64,000 nucleotides of DNA from Plasmopara viticola (lineage: Eukaryota; Oomycota; Peronosporomycetes; Peronosporales; Peronosporaceae), in NCBI GenBank assembly GCA_001695595.3, contig MBPM02000004.1, positions 1,054,001 through 1,118,000 on the forward strand, given 5' to 3'. This document shows, in pieces, positions 12,674-23,936 of this stretch. A model generated the notes under the pieces. It was not told the origin of the DNA, searched no databases, and saw only the letters and a program-made list of their open reading frames with translations. The position numbers and the translations under genes are program-made. The number at the start of each line of letters is the position of its first letter. Position 1 is the stretch's first letter.

Positions 12674-12998
12674 ATGTAATGTAATGTATTACGTTATCGC
12701 GTTGCCAAGTCATGCACGTGCTAGGCTCAGTCTGGCTAGTCCACGGTAAGAGTGGTGTCCGCATACGTCGAGTCTCGTTCGGTGGGCAGTGCAGCCGGCA
12801 CCGAGGTTGTGAGGGTCTTCCATTATTTTGCTCAGCTCTGACTTGGTAAGAGCCCAGGTGGCGCCCGGTGCTGGAGACCGTCGCGTCGAGGGTGAGACTC
12901 GTTAGAGACCTGCAGATGCCCGAGAGAACCTGCCCGAAGCGCGCGAGCATTTAGCCCCCGCGCTTGGAAGGATGGCGTCACCCCAACCTTTTCCAAGC
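12674..12998 (-). mobile_element. 325-bp non-autonomous LINE derivative, copy 1
   Basis: The element is flanked by a perfect 12-bp direct repeat, TAATATCTAAGC, at 12662-12673 and 12999-13010. On the minus strand it starts GGAAAAGGTTGG and ends in an (ATTAC)n tail. It is composed of the first ~135 bases of the LINE at 8658, a ~22-base middle piece (equivalent to 9279-9300), and the LINE's last ~150 bases (equivalent to 9657-9805). It does not encode a full protein and must have been mobilised in trans. Confidence 0.88.
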
Positions 12999-13010
12999 TA
13001 ATATCTAAGC

Positions 13011-13539
13011 TTGAGGAGTAAAAAAGGGCATAGTACGTATTTTAGTAATTTTGCGCGGGTTTTTTTCTAAAGCAAAAGGCCGAAAATTTTGGAGCAAATG
13101 GCGAATGTACTAAGCAGATCTGAGCTACCGGTGCGGTTGCCACATGCTACCAAGATAACACAATTGTAACGTTTGCCGACCAAAGAAAAGCGCCAGCTTT
13201 TCTTAGCGCCACTATCAATACGGTTTCTACCTCACAATATACGCAAGAATGGTAATCCTCGCTCAAAAGCGAGGGTCTGCTAATCCGAAGGTAATATAAG
13301 AGATGTAGATCTTTGACACCGCAGGAGCGTGTGTGAAAGTACTTGTTACCGACGAAGACCTTGCGTAGTGAGCGGTGCTGTCAGCCGTATGCCGTCTGTT
13401 TTTTATATGCCAGATTCTACGTCATAAATTTTCTCGAGCATCAGGTGCAATGAGCCAAGTTGAGCTAATTAAATGTTTGTCAAACACGTCATATTAAGTT
13501 GCTAACAAGAATAATAAATCAATTGCCAAAATGTGTTTG
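13011..13539. other. No gene seen
   Basis: This is AT-rich sequence between the short element and the conserved 3' flank of L2. I find no coding potential or repeat that I can name. Confidence 0.3.
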
Positions 13540-15017
13540 TTTGCAATTGAATACAGCTTCTTAGTCACAATGCGACCGCTTGCAGTGGGTAGTACCCACC
13601 ATGTATTTGTAGAAATTGGCTAGCATCACAATAAAGAGGGGTCATTTGCATCACCTTGAATTGCTATGAATTGCACTGTTAAATTTGCTTTGCTTCCTGC
13701 CCTTATTTTCACCTGAATTATTGTATACTTTAGTGTAATGGTCCTGTTATAATTTTGGTCCACCGTCAACGTGCATCCTGTTGATAAACATCTAAAATTC
13801 TAGCTGCTTTTTGATTTCGATTTGATCGAGGGATGTTTTGGTCGACACTATGACGCTTTCCTGCGACTTTGAGTCTACATCGATATGAGCAATCGCGAGT
13901 AGTACGTATCACAATAATTGGAACAATTGATGAAAGCTTATGCCTGAAAGCGTAAAGGAGAGTTTATAAGAAGTCGGGGTTATACCATCCACTTACAATT
14001 ATAGACGTTGTGCAGCTGAACCAGGACGAAACAAGAACGACATATTCGTAGTTCCCAAGCATGGCAGCACACGTCGCACGAGCAGCTGCAAAGTGGCTTT
14101 AAGCGCTAAAGCTGTCAATGAATACGCCAAATGCGGCAACATAAGCCGAGTGTGGTAAATGCACAATCCACTTGCAAGCATAATGACGACAGAGTTGGGA
14201 TTTTGTTGGCAACATAATACTGGCGTGCAAGGACTCTGTGTTTTAGATTGGAGACTGCGTAGTTCTTTACGAGGAAAGGTCTTGGCTGGCTAGACGTTTA
14301 AGGTACAGGTTGCAAGCGCTTACATTGTTTATTGTTGCCCAACCACCGATTTCGTTGATTTACATTCCCAATTCATACACCAATAAATCACTCCGCCACG
14401 ACTGTATGCTCGCTTATCTGCAATTCCTCGTAGAAGCAGTCTAGTCAGAATCAGCCTGCAGACGAATGATGCGGTTTGGTCTAACGCCTAAGTCAGTTTT
14501 CTCTCCCAGGCGCCAAGCTATGGGCTGGCCAATTCGCGCTGTATTTTAAACTATCTTACAGCTGAGTTTTCTTCTAAAATTAATAAGAACACTCTTGAAA
14601 AAGTTTTAATCTTGTTGATTTGATAAGGAAACGTGCTAGGCCATGACATTTGCAGGGTTTGTCAGAGAAATGGTAAATAAAGCCACAAGAACATGTCACT
14701 CACCGACTTGCTGTGCCGCTACTCAAAGCTTTTTGACGGTACATTATAGAAGTCTGCGGTGGAGCAGTGTGCGAGTCTTCGTGGCTTTGTCCTTCGTCAT
14801 GCTCGTGCTCGTCATGGGCCACTCGAGTAACTGACTTGAAACTGAATACTACAAGTGTCAAGGCACTCTGCATAATATTTTTTAAACACAAAATTATAAA
14901 AGATACAGAAAATGAAATGAACAACTAAGAATGGGGCTCAAAATCTAGATTGACTAATTAAGCGCTAGCCTTGAGACCGGCAATTGATACATGCAAACGA
15001 AGCTGTCCACCTTGTCT
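13540..15017. repeat. Conserved 3' flank of L2
   Basis: It matches about 5830-7029 and 22690-23936 in order and orientation, for example GTAGAAATTGGCTAGCATCAC near 13610. The same kind of flank, more diverged, precedes L4 (about 42850-43990) and L5 (about 53770-55476). Its conservation next to every family member shows that gene and flank were duplicated together. No separate gene is supported inside it. Confidence 0.7.
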
Positions 15018-16733
15018 TTAAGCCTCTCTTTTGCGCTTCCGGCTTTGAGACATGGTCTCTTTCACCGATTCCCAAAGTGGAGCGAGTTCTTCTAGCAATT
15101 TTTCTTTCACCGCACGCCACGACTCTAACGATATCTCTTTAGTCTTTATTTTCCCAAGCACAGCATCCAACGCAGTAAAAACCGCTCCATCGACACTGAG
15201 GTTTTTCACATGGATATAATACGACACGGAATACTTGAACCACCTCTTAATGATTTTAGTTTCCTCACCTTCTGTAAGAAGTAACTTCCAAACTGTTTCG
15301 GGAGGCACCTCGAGCCGTAAAAGTCTTACCGGTAATAAGACAGCAGCGAGGTACTGCAGCATATTGTCCGCAAATTTCATAACGTCCAAGCGCTGTATAC
15401 CTGTCAAGTCTTGAGAGTGTTCAGCTTCAAGCTTTAAAATTTTAAATGTCATTTCCAATTTATGGGGCGAATTTGCGGGCGTCATCAGATCATATACTCT
15501 AGCGCCATCAAATGGTTTCGTTTTCATGTATGCAGCAACAAACGTAATTGCCGTCAGAAGCGTGGGAGAATTTTCTTGCGTCATCTTCTTGCCTGTAAGC
15601 TTCAAGCTGTTAAACATAACTTCAGGAAAAAATTGCCATACTTCCCGCAAATACGATGCAAGGTTTACATTTCCGTATTTCACATCTCCCAACACGTGCT
15701 CAAGCGCCTTAGACTCAAACATTGCTTTCGAACGAGGCGTTGACATTGCTGACAGTTGCAATCGAATAATGCTGCCACCATTAAAGTCCGGAGCACCCGA
15801 TCTCATGAACATTTTGACGTAATTGAGCCACGCAGTAAACACAGCCATATCGTCAAGATCAACCCGACCATGCTCATCTCCAAGACGCAGGACGTCGAAA
15901 ATGATTTTTGGTGATACCTCCTTCTGAAGCCATGCATTGAGTACGTGACTCTTAGTGGTCGAATCCGTAACCATATACGTCAGCATATCCCCAGCAAAGG
16001 TCTCCATTGATGGCTCGTGTCGATAGGCTTCAAATAGTGTCACTGCTTGTAAATGCGGATCAGGAAGTGGCTTATCGTGAACCGAAAGTGTCAGTTTTAA
16101 ACTTCGTGCCTTCAAGTGTTCGACCAAAAACTCCAAAAGCTTCTTGTCGTCAAATGCTGCGTGTTCCGATCCCGCGCTGTCTATTTTTCTGTACTCTATA
16201 ATATAGCGGAACCACAAAAGCAGCTTGGGCTCGTGACTCATTGTGACCATGTCCATGTCTTGATCGAAGATACTTTCAAGTTTCAAGTACGAAAAAACAG
16301 TCTCTGGGTTCACATGTTGTTCCAGCAACCAATCGTCTGTTTCCTTTATCATTGAAGCCCAATGCTCATGTTCCATTACTTTAGCAATATTTTCCGTGCT
16401 TGTCTGCGTTCCCGGCTTTAGCTTGCTCTTCAGATCGCTCGCTAATTTGGCAATCGTCTCGCCTTTTTCTAAATTGGGATCAATCATGTGCACAGCCTCG
16501 GAAGTTATCATTCTCGCTTCCTCGTTCTTGCCATTAGAAGAGGACTTGTTGTCCTCATGCACCCCATCGATGGCATTTGCTCTCGTTGGGATGATGCTGG
16601 TCGAAGCTGCAACTTCCGAGGCGTTCAATGTGCCCATCCTCTCCTCACGACTTGCATACGAGGTGGCGCCAAAGCAAGCGCTTACATTAATGAGGATTAT
16701 GATGGCAGTTCGTACGAAATGGAGTAGGCGCAT
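15018..16733 (-). CDS. L2: predicted secreted WY-repeat effector-like protein, 571 aa
   Basis: The open frame extends upstream of 16733, but only through non-ATG codons. The ATG at 16731-16733 begins MRLLHFVRTAIIILINVSAC, a typical signal peptide, and matches the start of L3, so I chose it. Cleavage is likely around CFG-A or FGA-T (residues 21-24). The mature region starts with SREER and has no RXLR. Helical modules follow: DDWLLEQHVNPETVFSYLKL then LLWFRYIIEY (about residues 133-181); AWLQKEVSPKIIFDVLRL then FTAWLNYVKMF (about 267-309); EVWQFFPEVMFNSLKL then ITFVAAYM (about 364-403); and a C-terminal module with RWFKYSVSYY. This W/Y spacing resembles the WY and LWY folds of oomycete effectors. 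It ends SRKRKREA, a candidate nuclear localisation signal. No enzymatic motif is visible. Function in a host is inferred. Confidence 0.88.
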   Translation of the reverse strand: MRLLHFVRTAIIILINVSACFGATSYASREERMGTLNASEVAASTSIIPTRANAIDGVHEDNKSSSNGKNEEARMITSEAVHMIDPNLEKGETIAKLASDLKSKLKPGTQTSTENIAKVMEHEHWASMIKETDDWLLEQHVNPETVFSYLKLESIFDQDMDMVTMSHEPKLLLWFRYIIEYRKIDSAGSEHAAFDDKKLLEFLVEHLKARSLKLTLSVHDKPLPDPHLQAVTLFEAYRHEPSMETFAGDMLTYMVTDSTTKSHVLNAWLQKEVSPKIIFDVLRLGDEHGRVDLDDMAVFTAWLNYVKMFMRSGAPDFNGGSIIRLQLSAMSTPRSKAMFESKALEHVLGDVKYGNVNLASYLREVWQFFPEVMFNSLKLTGKKMTQENSPTLLTAITFVAAYMKTKPFDGARVYDLMTPANSPHKLEMTFKILKLEAEHSQDLTGIQRLDVMKFADNMLQYLAAVLLPVRLLRLEVPPETVWKLLLTEGEETKIIKRWFKYSVSYYIHVKNLSVDGAVFTALDAVLGKIKTKEISLESWRAVKEKLLEELAPLWESVKETMSQSRKRKREA

Positions 16734-16759
16734 GCTTGGTCTTGGGTCGTTGCAATCCA

Positions 16760-16775
16760 AATTGAAAGTCACTAC
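16760..16775 (-). promoter_or_regulatory. Possible oomycete initiator upstream of L2
   Basis: On the minus strand the sequence reads AGTGACTTTCAATTTGG about 30 bases before the ATG. It resembles the oomycete Inr plus flanking promoter region (TCAYTTYNN followed by a T-rich patch). The L3 version fits the consensus better. This is assigned by position and weak consensus only. Confidence 0.35.
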
Positions 16776-16890
16776 TCCAACAGAAACAAAGAGAAGCTCG
16801 GATTTACAGTTGGTATATATATCTTCTCTCAAAGAATGGTATCATGCTAACAGATGGCCTGAGATAGAAAATTGCACGAACAGAGCCTCA

Positions 16891-19800
16891 GCGCACCGGA
16901 TCTTTAACCGGACCTTTGGGGAGAGGATCACAATTGACTTCGAAGGCCATCTCATAAAGATGTTGAGGATGAAGGGCTGACTTTACGGAAAGAGCTGCGA
17001 AGCGATTATGTCTCTTTTAATTAGTGACCTCAAGACATTTACTTTGATCAAACCACGAAGTCACCGATCTAGATAGCGTCATCACTTGCTCAAAATACAT
17101 ATTTCTACAACAAGGAAATTGTAGTAGCACCACAAACTTGGCAGTATGCAATCTAATGTTACGGATTTACGAAACACCATTAAGGAGAGTCATTGAGTGT
17201 GGTTTAAATTTTTTGACTAAGATCACGAAGTGTTGATTTTTTTCAACTAATTTTGTTTGAGCTGCTGTAAACTATTGCGAAAGTTTCCCTGTGGTAGGTT
17301 AATTTGTCTGTACCAAATTGAATTGTGCGAAACACTTTACGCGTTGCGTCGCGCCATGAAACCATTTTTGAGTATAAAAAAGGTTTGGCTGTGGTTTTTA
17401 AAAGTCAAAGAACTCAGAATCAATGTATGTTGAGTTTTTGTCCAAACTAATTTTTTATCATTGCTGCTTTGCACAAGCAGCCAGATGCAACACATTTAAT
17501 TGGCTATGTGGCAGCTAAATCGACAGCAGCGCAGCACATAAACAAGAAGTAGATTTAGAAATAAGTGGCTGACCTCATACTTGTACCAAGTAATTTCACG
17601 TTTGGAATATGATGCCACAGCCAATCATTATCTTATGACTTTATTATCATCTAATTGTATATGAAACGCATATACAGCTGAGATAGATCCAGCGCGAACC
17701 AGAAATATTGGCAGCCGATAGACGACAGAAGAAGCGCCGAGTGCTCGGGGAAGGGAAGTCCCCGAGGCACTTGATCGTCTGCAAACTGGTTATGACGATT
17801 CTGCTGCTAAGAAAATAAGAAAGAGAACAGGAAAGAAATAGTCGGTGTAGAACACCGTAGTGCACGTATGTGCTCGACAATAGATCATGGACAGTAATAA
17901 ATTATTGGAAACTGTATTAATGAAGTCGGTGATCGGGCAACAATAGTAATGAAATCTCTTATTGAACGTCTAGCCAGCATGGACTTTTTCTCGTAGAGCA
18001 TTACGCAGTCTTCAAATCATAGACAAAACGCCTTCACAACCAGGATCGACTCCTGACACAATCCAAAATTGCCGTCACCTAATGCTTGCAAGTGAGATGT
18101 GCACTCCTACACTCGCCTTCTGATGCTACATATGAAAATACGGCGAACAATGTATCCAGTGACAGCTTCGCGTATATGTAGCGACAAAGCTACTTTGCGG
18201 TTGCCTGTGAGTTGTGTGCTGCCGTGCTGGGGAATTACGAGCGATAGCGTATACGTGATCCTTCGATTTGTCTTCTTTTCAGCTTCGCAACGAGTATTTG
18301 TGCAGGGAAATGGTAGTGCGTGTTGACTCCATACTTATAATAGATACAATTTTGTTTTCGACCCAAGTTCCAGCAAAAAATTGTTTCATCAACCCATCTC
18401 CTGTGGCGACTTTGTTTTCGTACTTCAAGCTATAGCTTTTTCATGATTAGATTAGAATTTCCATAATGTCACGAAGAGATAGTATCGCATAGACTTGCAC
18501 GTAAATTCGGTCAGAAGAAACAGCTAGATAATACGCAGAAGGGCTTAGAATTAGTATTAAGAGGATGTACGACAAGATTTGGACCAGAATGGAACTTGAA
18601 GATATTCAAGCCAGAGTTTTGGCTTTCGTAAATTTGTCTTAAACAATTTAGCGTACGAAATTATGGCACAAAAGTAATAAGAATTTTACATGTGTACTAT
18701 AGAATTATTTTAATGTGGTATTATGCTATTTAAACTTTATGGGTCCATACCACCCACCGCGAGCGTTCGCTGCGTGACATGTCTGACTGTCATTCAATTA
18801 GCAATCCCTAGTTAATTGTGCCTGGTGATCGAAGTTTTTATGACGTAGAAGTTGGCCTAAAATTATCAAAGCAGACGGCATTCAGTCGACAGCACCGCTT
18901 GACGGTATCAGTAACAGTTATTTTTACAAACGATCAGGTGGCAAGCATCTTGTATATTTGCTCATGATCCGATGTTCTTGCGGCCTCAAACAAGCACCTT
19001 ACCTTGAATCTCGGCACATAATTTATCGTCCAGCGCACATTTTTGTCCGGCAAACGCTGCACTAGCATTATCTTGGAAACATGTGCCAGCTCAGATCTGA
19101 TATTATCTGCTTAGTGCGTTCGCTATTCCTTTTGCCTCATGGCCGTAGAACGAACACAGTTCACACAGGCGAGCATTGTGCCCCCTCATACACAGCTCGT
19201 TGTTTGTATAATTACGTAAAGTGCCACCGACTGACTCCGTTTGCGCTCTTCATGCAGATAATATGACTAAGTAATACAGTCTTGTCTTTTACCACCATAA
19301 GAGCAAAGTCGTGTCCAAATAATTAATATGGCACGAAGTGAGTCTCGTCGCATCTGATAAATAGAAGGCAGTTGAGATATGATGAAAGTGCGTGTAACCC
19401 ATTTCTGTCGTAGCTGCTAGATCGAGCGGCACTAGAAAAACATAGCAGTAGGTATCTCGTAATCATATGTAATATATTGCCATCACTACAGATAGCCAAG
19501 CTTCCCGATCTAAAAATAAGGCTGCTTAAAACTACACAGATAAATCAAGTGCTTAAAATAGATTGTAAATAAAATTTGAAACTGAACAATGAACAATTGA
19601 GTCATGAAACTGCAATCTATTGCTCATGTCGATTCCTATAAGACCGGATATAGCGATGATTTGTCTTTCTGTTCGGCTCCTTAAAGCAAGGTGCTGTGTG
19701 GCCCCATCAAACCTGGTAGCACTTGTGAACAATCCAACGTCCTCGCAGGTGGATTGACTATCTGAAGCTCGCAAAGGTTTTGAGATGGAGCTTACATCTG

Positions 19801-22800
19801 TCGGACGACCATTTGTGGCTTTTAAAAGCCTTAAAGTAGGCCGCACTCGAAGTTCTTCCTGCAACCAAGCAGCTGGAACACGCAATGGTGTTCAAGCAAA
19901 GTCGATGCTCGATGGTTTAGGCAGCACAGGCTCGAGTAGTCCCAGTGGGAGCGCCTAATGTGGGGTATCAGTCAAAGGTTTGCACTTTTAAAGGGACAAT
20001 ATGTTGAAATCTGCTTTTCTGGATAGAGTTCGTAGAAAAGGCCATTTAAGCAGCTTTGAACACGATTGTAGTAGGTACGCGTGGCATCGAACTCCCACAT
20101 TTGAAAGGGCTACCTGTGAAGCAGCTCCATTGGAGTGTTTTAACAAACATTAAAATTTCGCGTACTGCAGCGTTACATCCGTCGGACTTTAAGCTCAGCC
20201 GGCGCTTACGTTTTCCAATCTGCGAGATTAGAGGGTGCGAACTATATACATATATATATTTCTTGAGTATAAATGAAAGTCTCCATAGTCACTCTTTCCA
20301 CGAACTGAAGTATGCGTACAGCCACAGATACGTTGATTTGTTTGGGTTGTCTTGGATACGCACTTTTACGTGGTGTTTATAGATCCACTGAATCGAATCC
20401 ATTCCCTTTGCTCCCGAGCAAAGCAATCGAAGCTACTTTGATTGCGGTAGAGTAGGATAAATGATCACTCCCTGCCCCGAAGATGAAAGCAAAGAGGTCT
20501 TTCGTTTTGCCTAAGGTTTTTAAATGGTCGCTGGCAGAAATCAAGCTCTTAGAGCCCAGTAATTGCTGGTCACCAGTAGAGAAAGGCACTCTTCTGGTAG
20601 AGACCCAATCAGTGTGTGGTTGATACACACAATGGTAGCTCAGCCTCTAGGAGCCTGACGACTCACGAAGAAGGAGATGCCATCTAATGACTGCTGGCTA
20701 TATAAGCGATTGCACGCGGATATAGAAGACTATCTCGAGTCCGGGTAGATTCTAGCTCGTCGCGAAGTTTCGCACGCCGATAGACGATTGGTCTGGCTTA
20801 CAGAGAGGTTTAAGACACTTCTAAGATTGAAGTTTATATTTTTGACAGCACCGAGTCAACTCTTGCTCTTGGCATGATTAATTATGACTTAATCCTTAAA
20901 ATGCCGCAATTAAAAAAGTGCAAGCCCCAGATAAGTCGGCAAAGCAAGGTCATAGATGCCAGCTGCTCACCTTCCACAACAGAGTCATGCTCTTAACTAT
21001 GTTGTGCGTACGGCTCCTTTAAGTGAAAGCCTGGTTAAATTTGCATCCGTAATGATTTTGGTGTCCTCGAAGGCATACGTGACTACGATTCTACGCCCTT
21101 TGACGAATAGGAAAGTTCCGCGAGCAGCACCGACTGACAGGTACACTAAAGATAGCGCTTCAATAATGAATAACATAAATCCACAAGTTAGTCACCATCT
21201 TTAAGAGACAAAACTTCACAAGCAGTCCGAATGACACGGTATAATACATAGTTTTACCAAGTTCGCGACTCTTGTAGGTCTGTAAAACATACTGGGTAGC
21301 ATTTAATTACAGACAGGAGACAAAGCACCGTCAAGAGTTGCTAACATGGCTCCGCTAACAGAAAATGGGATGTTGTACGAAATTAATCCCCGGATGTCAC
21401 GAACAACCCCGTAGTTGACAAATATGTTTTATACATTTGTATAATCGGCGGTTCAACTGGTTACTGAGCCACAACAAGCACACTTCAGCTCGAGGCACTT
21501 CCAGAGGTGTCAAAGCCGATAGGTCCTAAGAAACTAAAGCTACTGAGCTTTTGACTGACTCGGAAATCGTAATATCGATGAGGTAGTGCTTAAGAAAATG
21601 GAAAGCCCTCGTGAGGACGAAGATGTCTTGATTTAACCCAAGTGGTAGCTTACGTTGTGTCATTTTTCAAAAATTGCGATTCCAAAGATCAGGTGATTCT
21701 TTAATTAATACTAAAAATATAGTTCATAGAGATCTACGCAAAGGATTGAGAAGCAAGCCACGAGATTGATCTCATGCTGGACTCGAAGCACCCCATTGCA
21801 TTACAATGACTTTTGCTACGTGAATAGTGTGAGCTTATATATTACTTGTTCGCCACAAGACCAAGAGCACCATGCTACCGGCTAACATAAAAAAGAGGCT
21901 GCCTCAATTGCACAAAAAGGCGGTACACATTTTCTTTCGATAATTTTAGTCCGTCCTTGAGCAGCTGGTATGAAGGATTGTCGCGCGATCAATGGCTGAC
22001 GATTACTTGAGAATTGCGAAAAGAAGCCGCACATGTTGGAAATTGCTGAAAAAAACTTCGCAACGTCGTCCACATAGATACTAGAGACATCGTAGTTGAC
22101 AGTCTCGTTTGCCGCCGATCTTATGGTTAAGTAGCAATCAGAAGTTTCTCTAAGCGACTTATTCTAGGTTATAGGTCAGAGTTCAGAAACAACTTTTTTT
22201 GTATGTACTTCTCTTTTGTTGTACGATTCCAAGGCACTTATTTGCTGAAAGATATAGGAAAAATACCATTGAGGAGGCTCTGACAGAGTACAGGTTCTAA
22301 TCGATTGTGTTTAAAGATCCTTCGTGTGCGTTCACAATGGGGTGACCTTTAGAATAAATTATTTTGCCTCGGCTTTTCTGCAGCAAAAGAAATTGATCAA
22401 TCCAAGGATGACGTTTATTGGCTTGCAGATCCTATTGAACTTGCTTTAAGCGGGTTTGATGTGCCCTCAGTGCCAAAATCATCGTCATCAGAATAATCGC
22501 GAGCAACAGTATCGTCAATGTATGCGCGCGTCAGTAGAGGTCACAACACAGGTCAGTGTGCGTCGCTGGGGCGCTTGATAGCCCAAGAAACACAAATAAC
22601 CTTCCCAAATAATACTTTTTGGGCCTACTAAATGCCGTGGAGGTAAAGGGGTCACATCATTTCTCGGAATCGGTGCCTATATAGGCACCGCTGAAGTGAT
22701 AGCTGATCGCTTGGATTGGGTAGTACCCACCGTGTATTTGTAAAAATTGGCTAGCATCACAATGAAGGGCGGTCATTTTCATCAACTTGAATTGCTATAA

Positions 22801-23936
22801 ACTGCACTATTAAATTTGCTTTGCTTCCTGCCCCTATTTTTATCTGAATTATTGTATACTTTGTTGTAATGGTCCTGTTATAAATTTGGTCCGCCGTCAC
22901 TGTGCATCCATTTTATACGGATCTAAAATTCTTGCTGCTTTTTGTTTTCCGTTTGATCGGGGTGTTTTGGTCGACACTATAACGCTTTTCTGCGACTTTG
23001 AGTCTACATTGATATGAGCAATCGCGAGTAGTACATATCAGGGTAATTGGAACAACTGATGAAAGTTTATGCCTGTACGCGTAAAGGAGAGTTGATTAGA
23101 AGTCGGGGTTATACCATTCACTTACAAATATAGACGTTGTGCAGCTGAACCAGGACGAAACGAGAACGACATATTCGTCATTCTCAAGCATGGCAGCACA
23201 CGTCGCACGAGCAGCTGCAAAGTGGCTTAAGCTGTCAATGGATACGCCAAATGCGGCAACATAAGCCGAGTGTGGGAAATGCACAATCCACTTGCAAGCA
23301 TAGAGACGACAGAGTTGGGATTTTGGTGGCAACATAATATTGTCGTGCACAGACTTTGTGTTTTAGATTGGAGACTGCGTAGTTCTTTACGAGGAAATGT
23401 CTTGGCTGGCTAGACGTTTAAGGTACAGGTTGCAAGCGCTTACATTGTTTATTGTTGCCCAACTACCGGTTTCACCAATATCACATTTTCAATTCATACG
23501 CGCACTAAACCGATAAATTGTTCTGCCACTACTCTATGCTCGCTTATCTGCTAATTCTCGTAGCAGCAGTCAAGTTAATATCAGTCTGCAGACTAATTGC
23601 GCGGTTTGTTTTAGCGCCTCAGTCACCTCTCTCTCAAGCGCCAAGCGCTAATTTTGTGTCGACCAAGTGCTGCTTGATTCGCGCTATATCTTTCAAAATT
23701 ATCCTACAGCAGAGTTTTCTTCTCAAGTTGAACATGTACACTGTTATAACTGAGTTTTTTAAGATAATGGAGGCGTCAAGCAAAATCCGCGCAACTCATT
23801 GTCATTACTCACAAATTAGAAGAAAGATACAGACAATAAAAGAAAGAAGTAAAATTGTGGCTCAGCATCTAAATTGACTAAGTGCTAGCTTGAGACCGGC
23901 AATTGATACATGCAAACGGGGCTGCCCACCTTGTAC
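16891..23936. repeat. Intergenic spacer copy B
   Basis: It is a near-collinear copy of spacer A (1-7029) lying between L2 and L3. No gene is supported. A sequence at about 20377-20628 on the minus strand is open for 83 codons and partly shared with 3519-3707, but the two differ by indels and I do not recognise the product. A second shared minus-strand stretch at about 21882-22073 matches 4902-5120 and, inverted, 48186-48434 and 59680-59865. These may be relics of an ancient coding sequence inside the duplicated block. The 3' end (22690-23936) is the conserved 3' flank of L3. Confidence 0.75.

Noticed and set aside
16734..16832. N-terminal extension of L2 (and the nine-codon extensions of L4 and L5)
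   Set aside because: The extended frames begin at TTG, not ATG. The first ATG in each case aligns across all paralogues and starts the signal peptide.
16396..16980. Long plus-strand open frames opposite the effector genes (also 24166-24744, 45197-45736, 56684-57130)
   Set aside because: They lie antisense to the well-supported minus-strand genes and mirror their conservation. They have no recognisable domain and appear to be codon-bias shadows.
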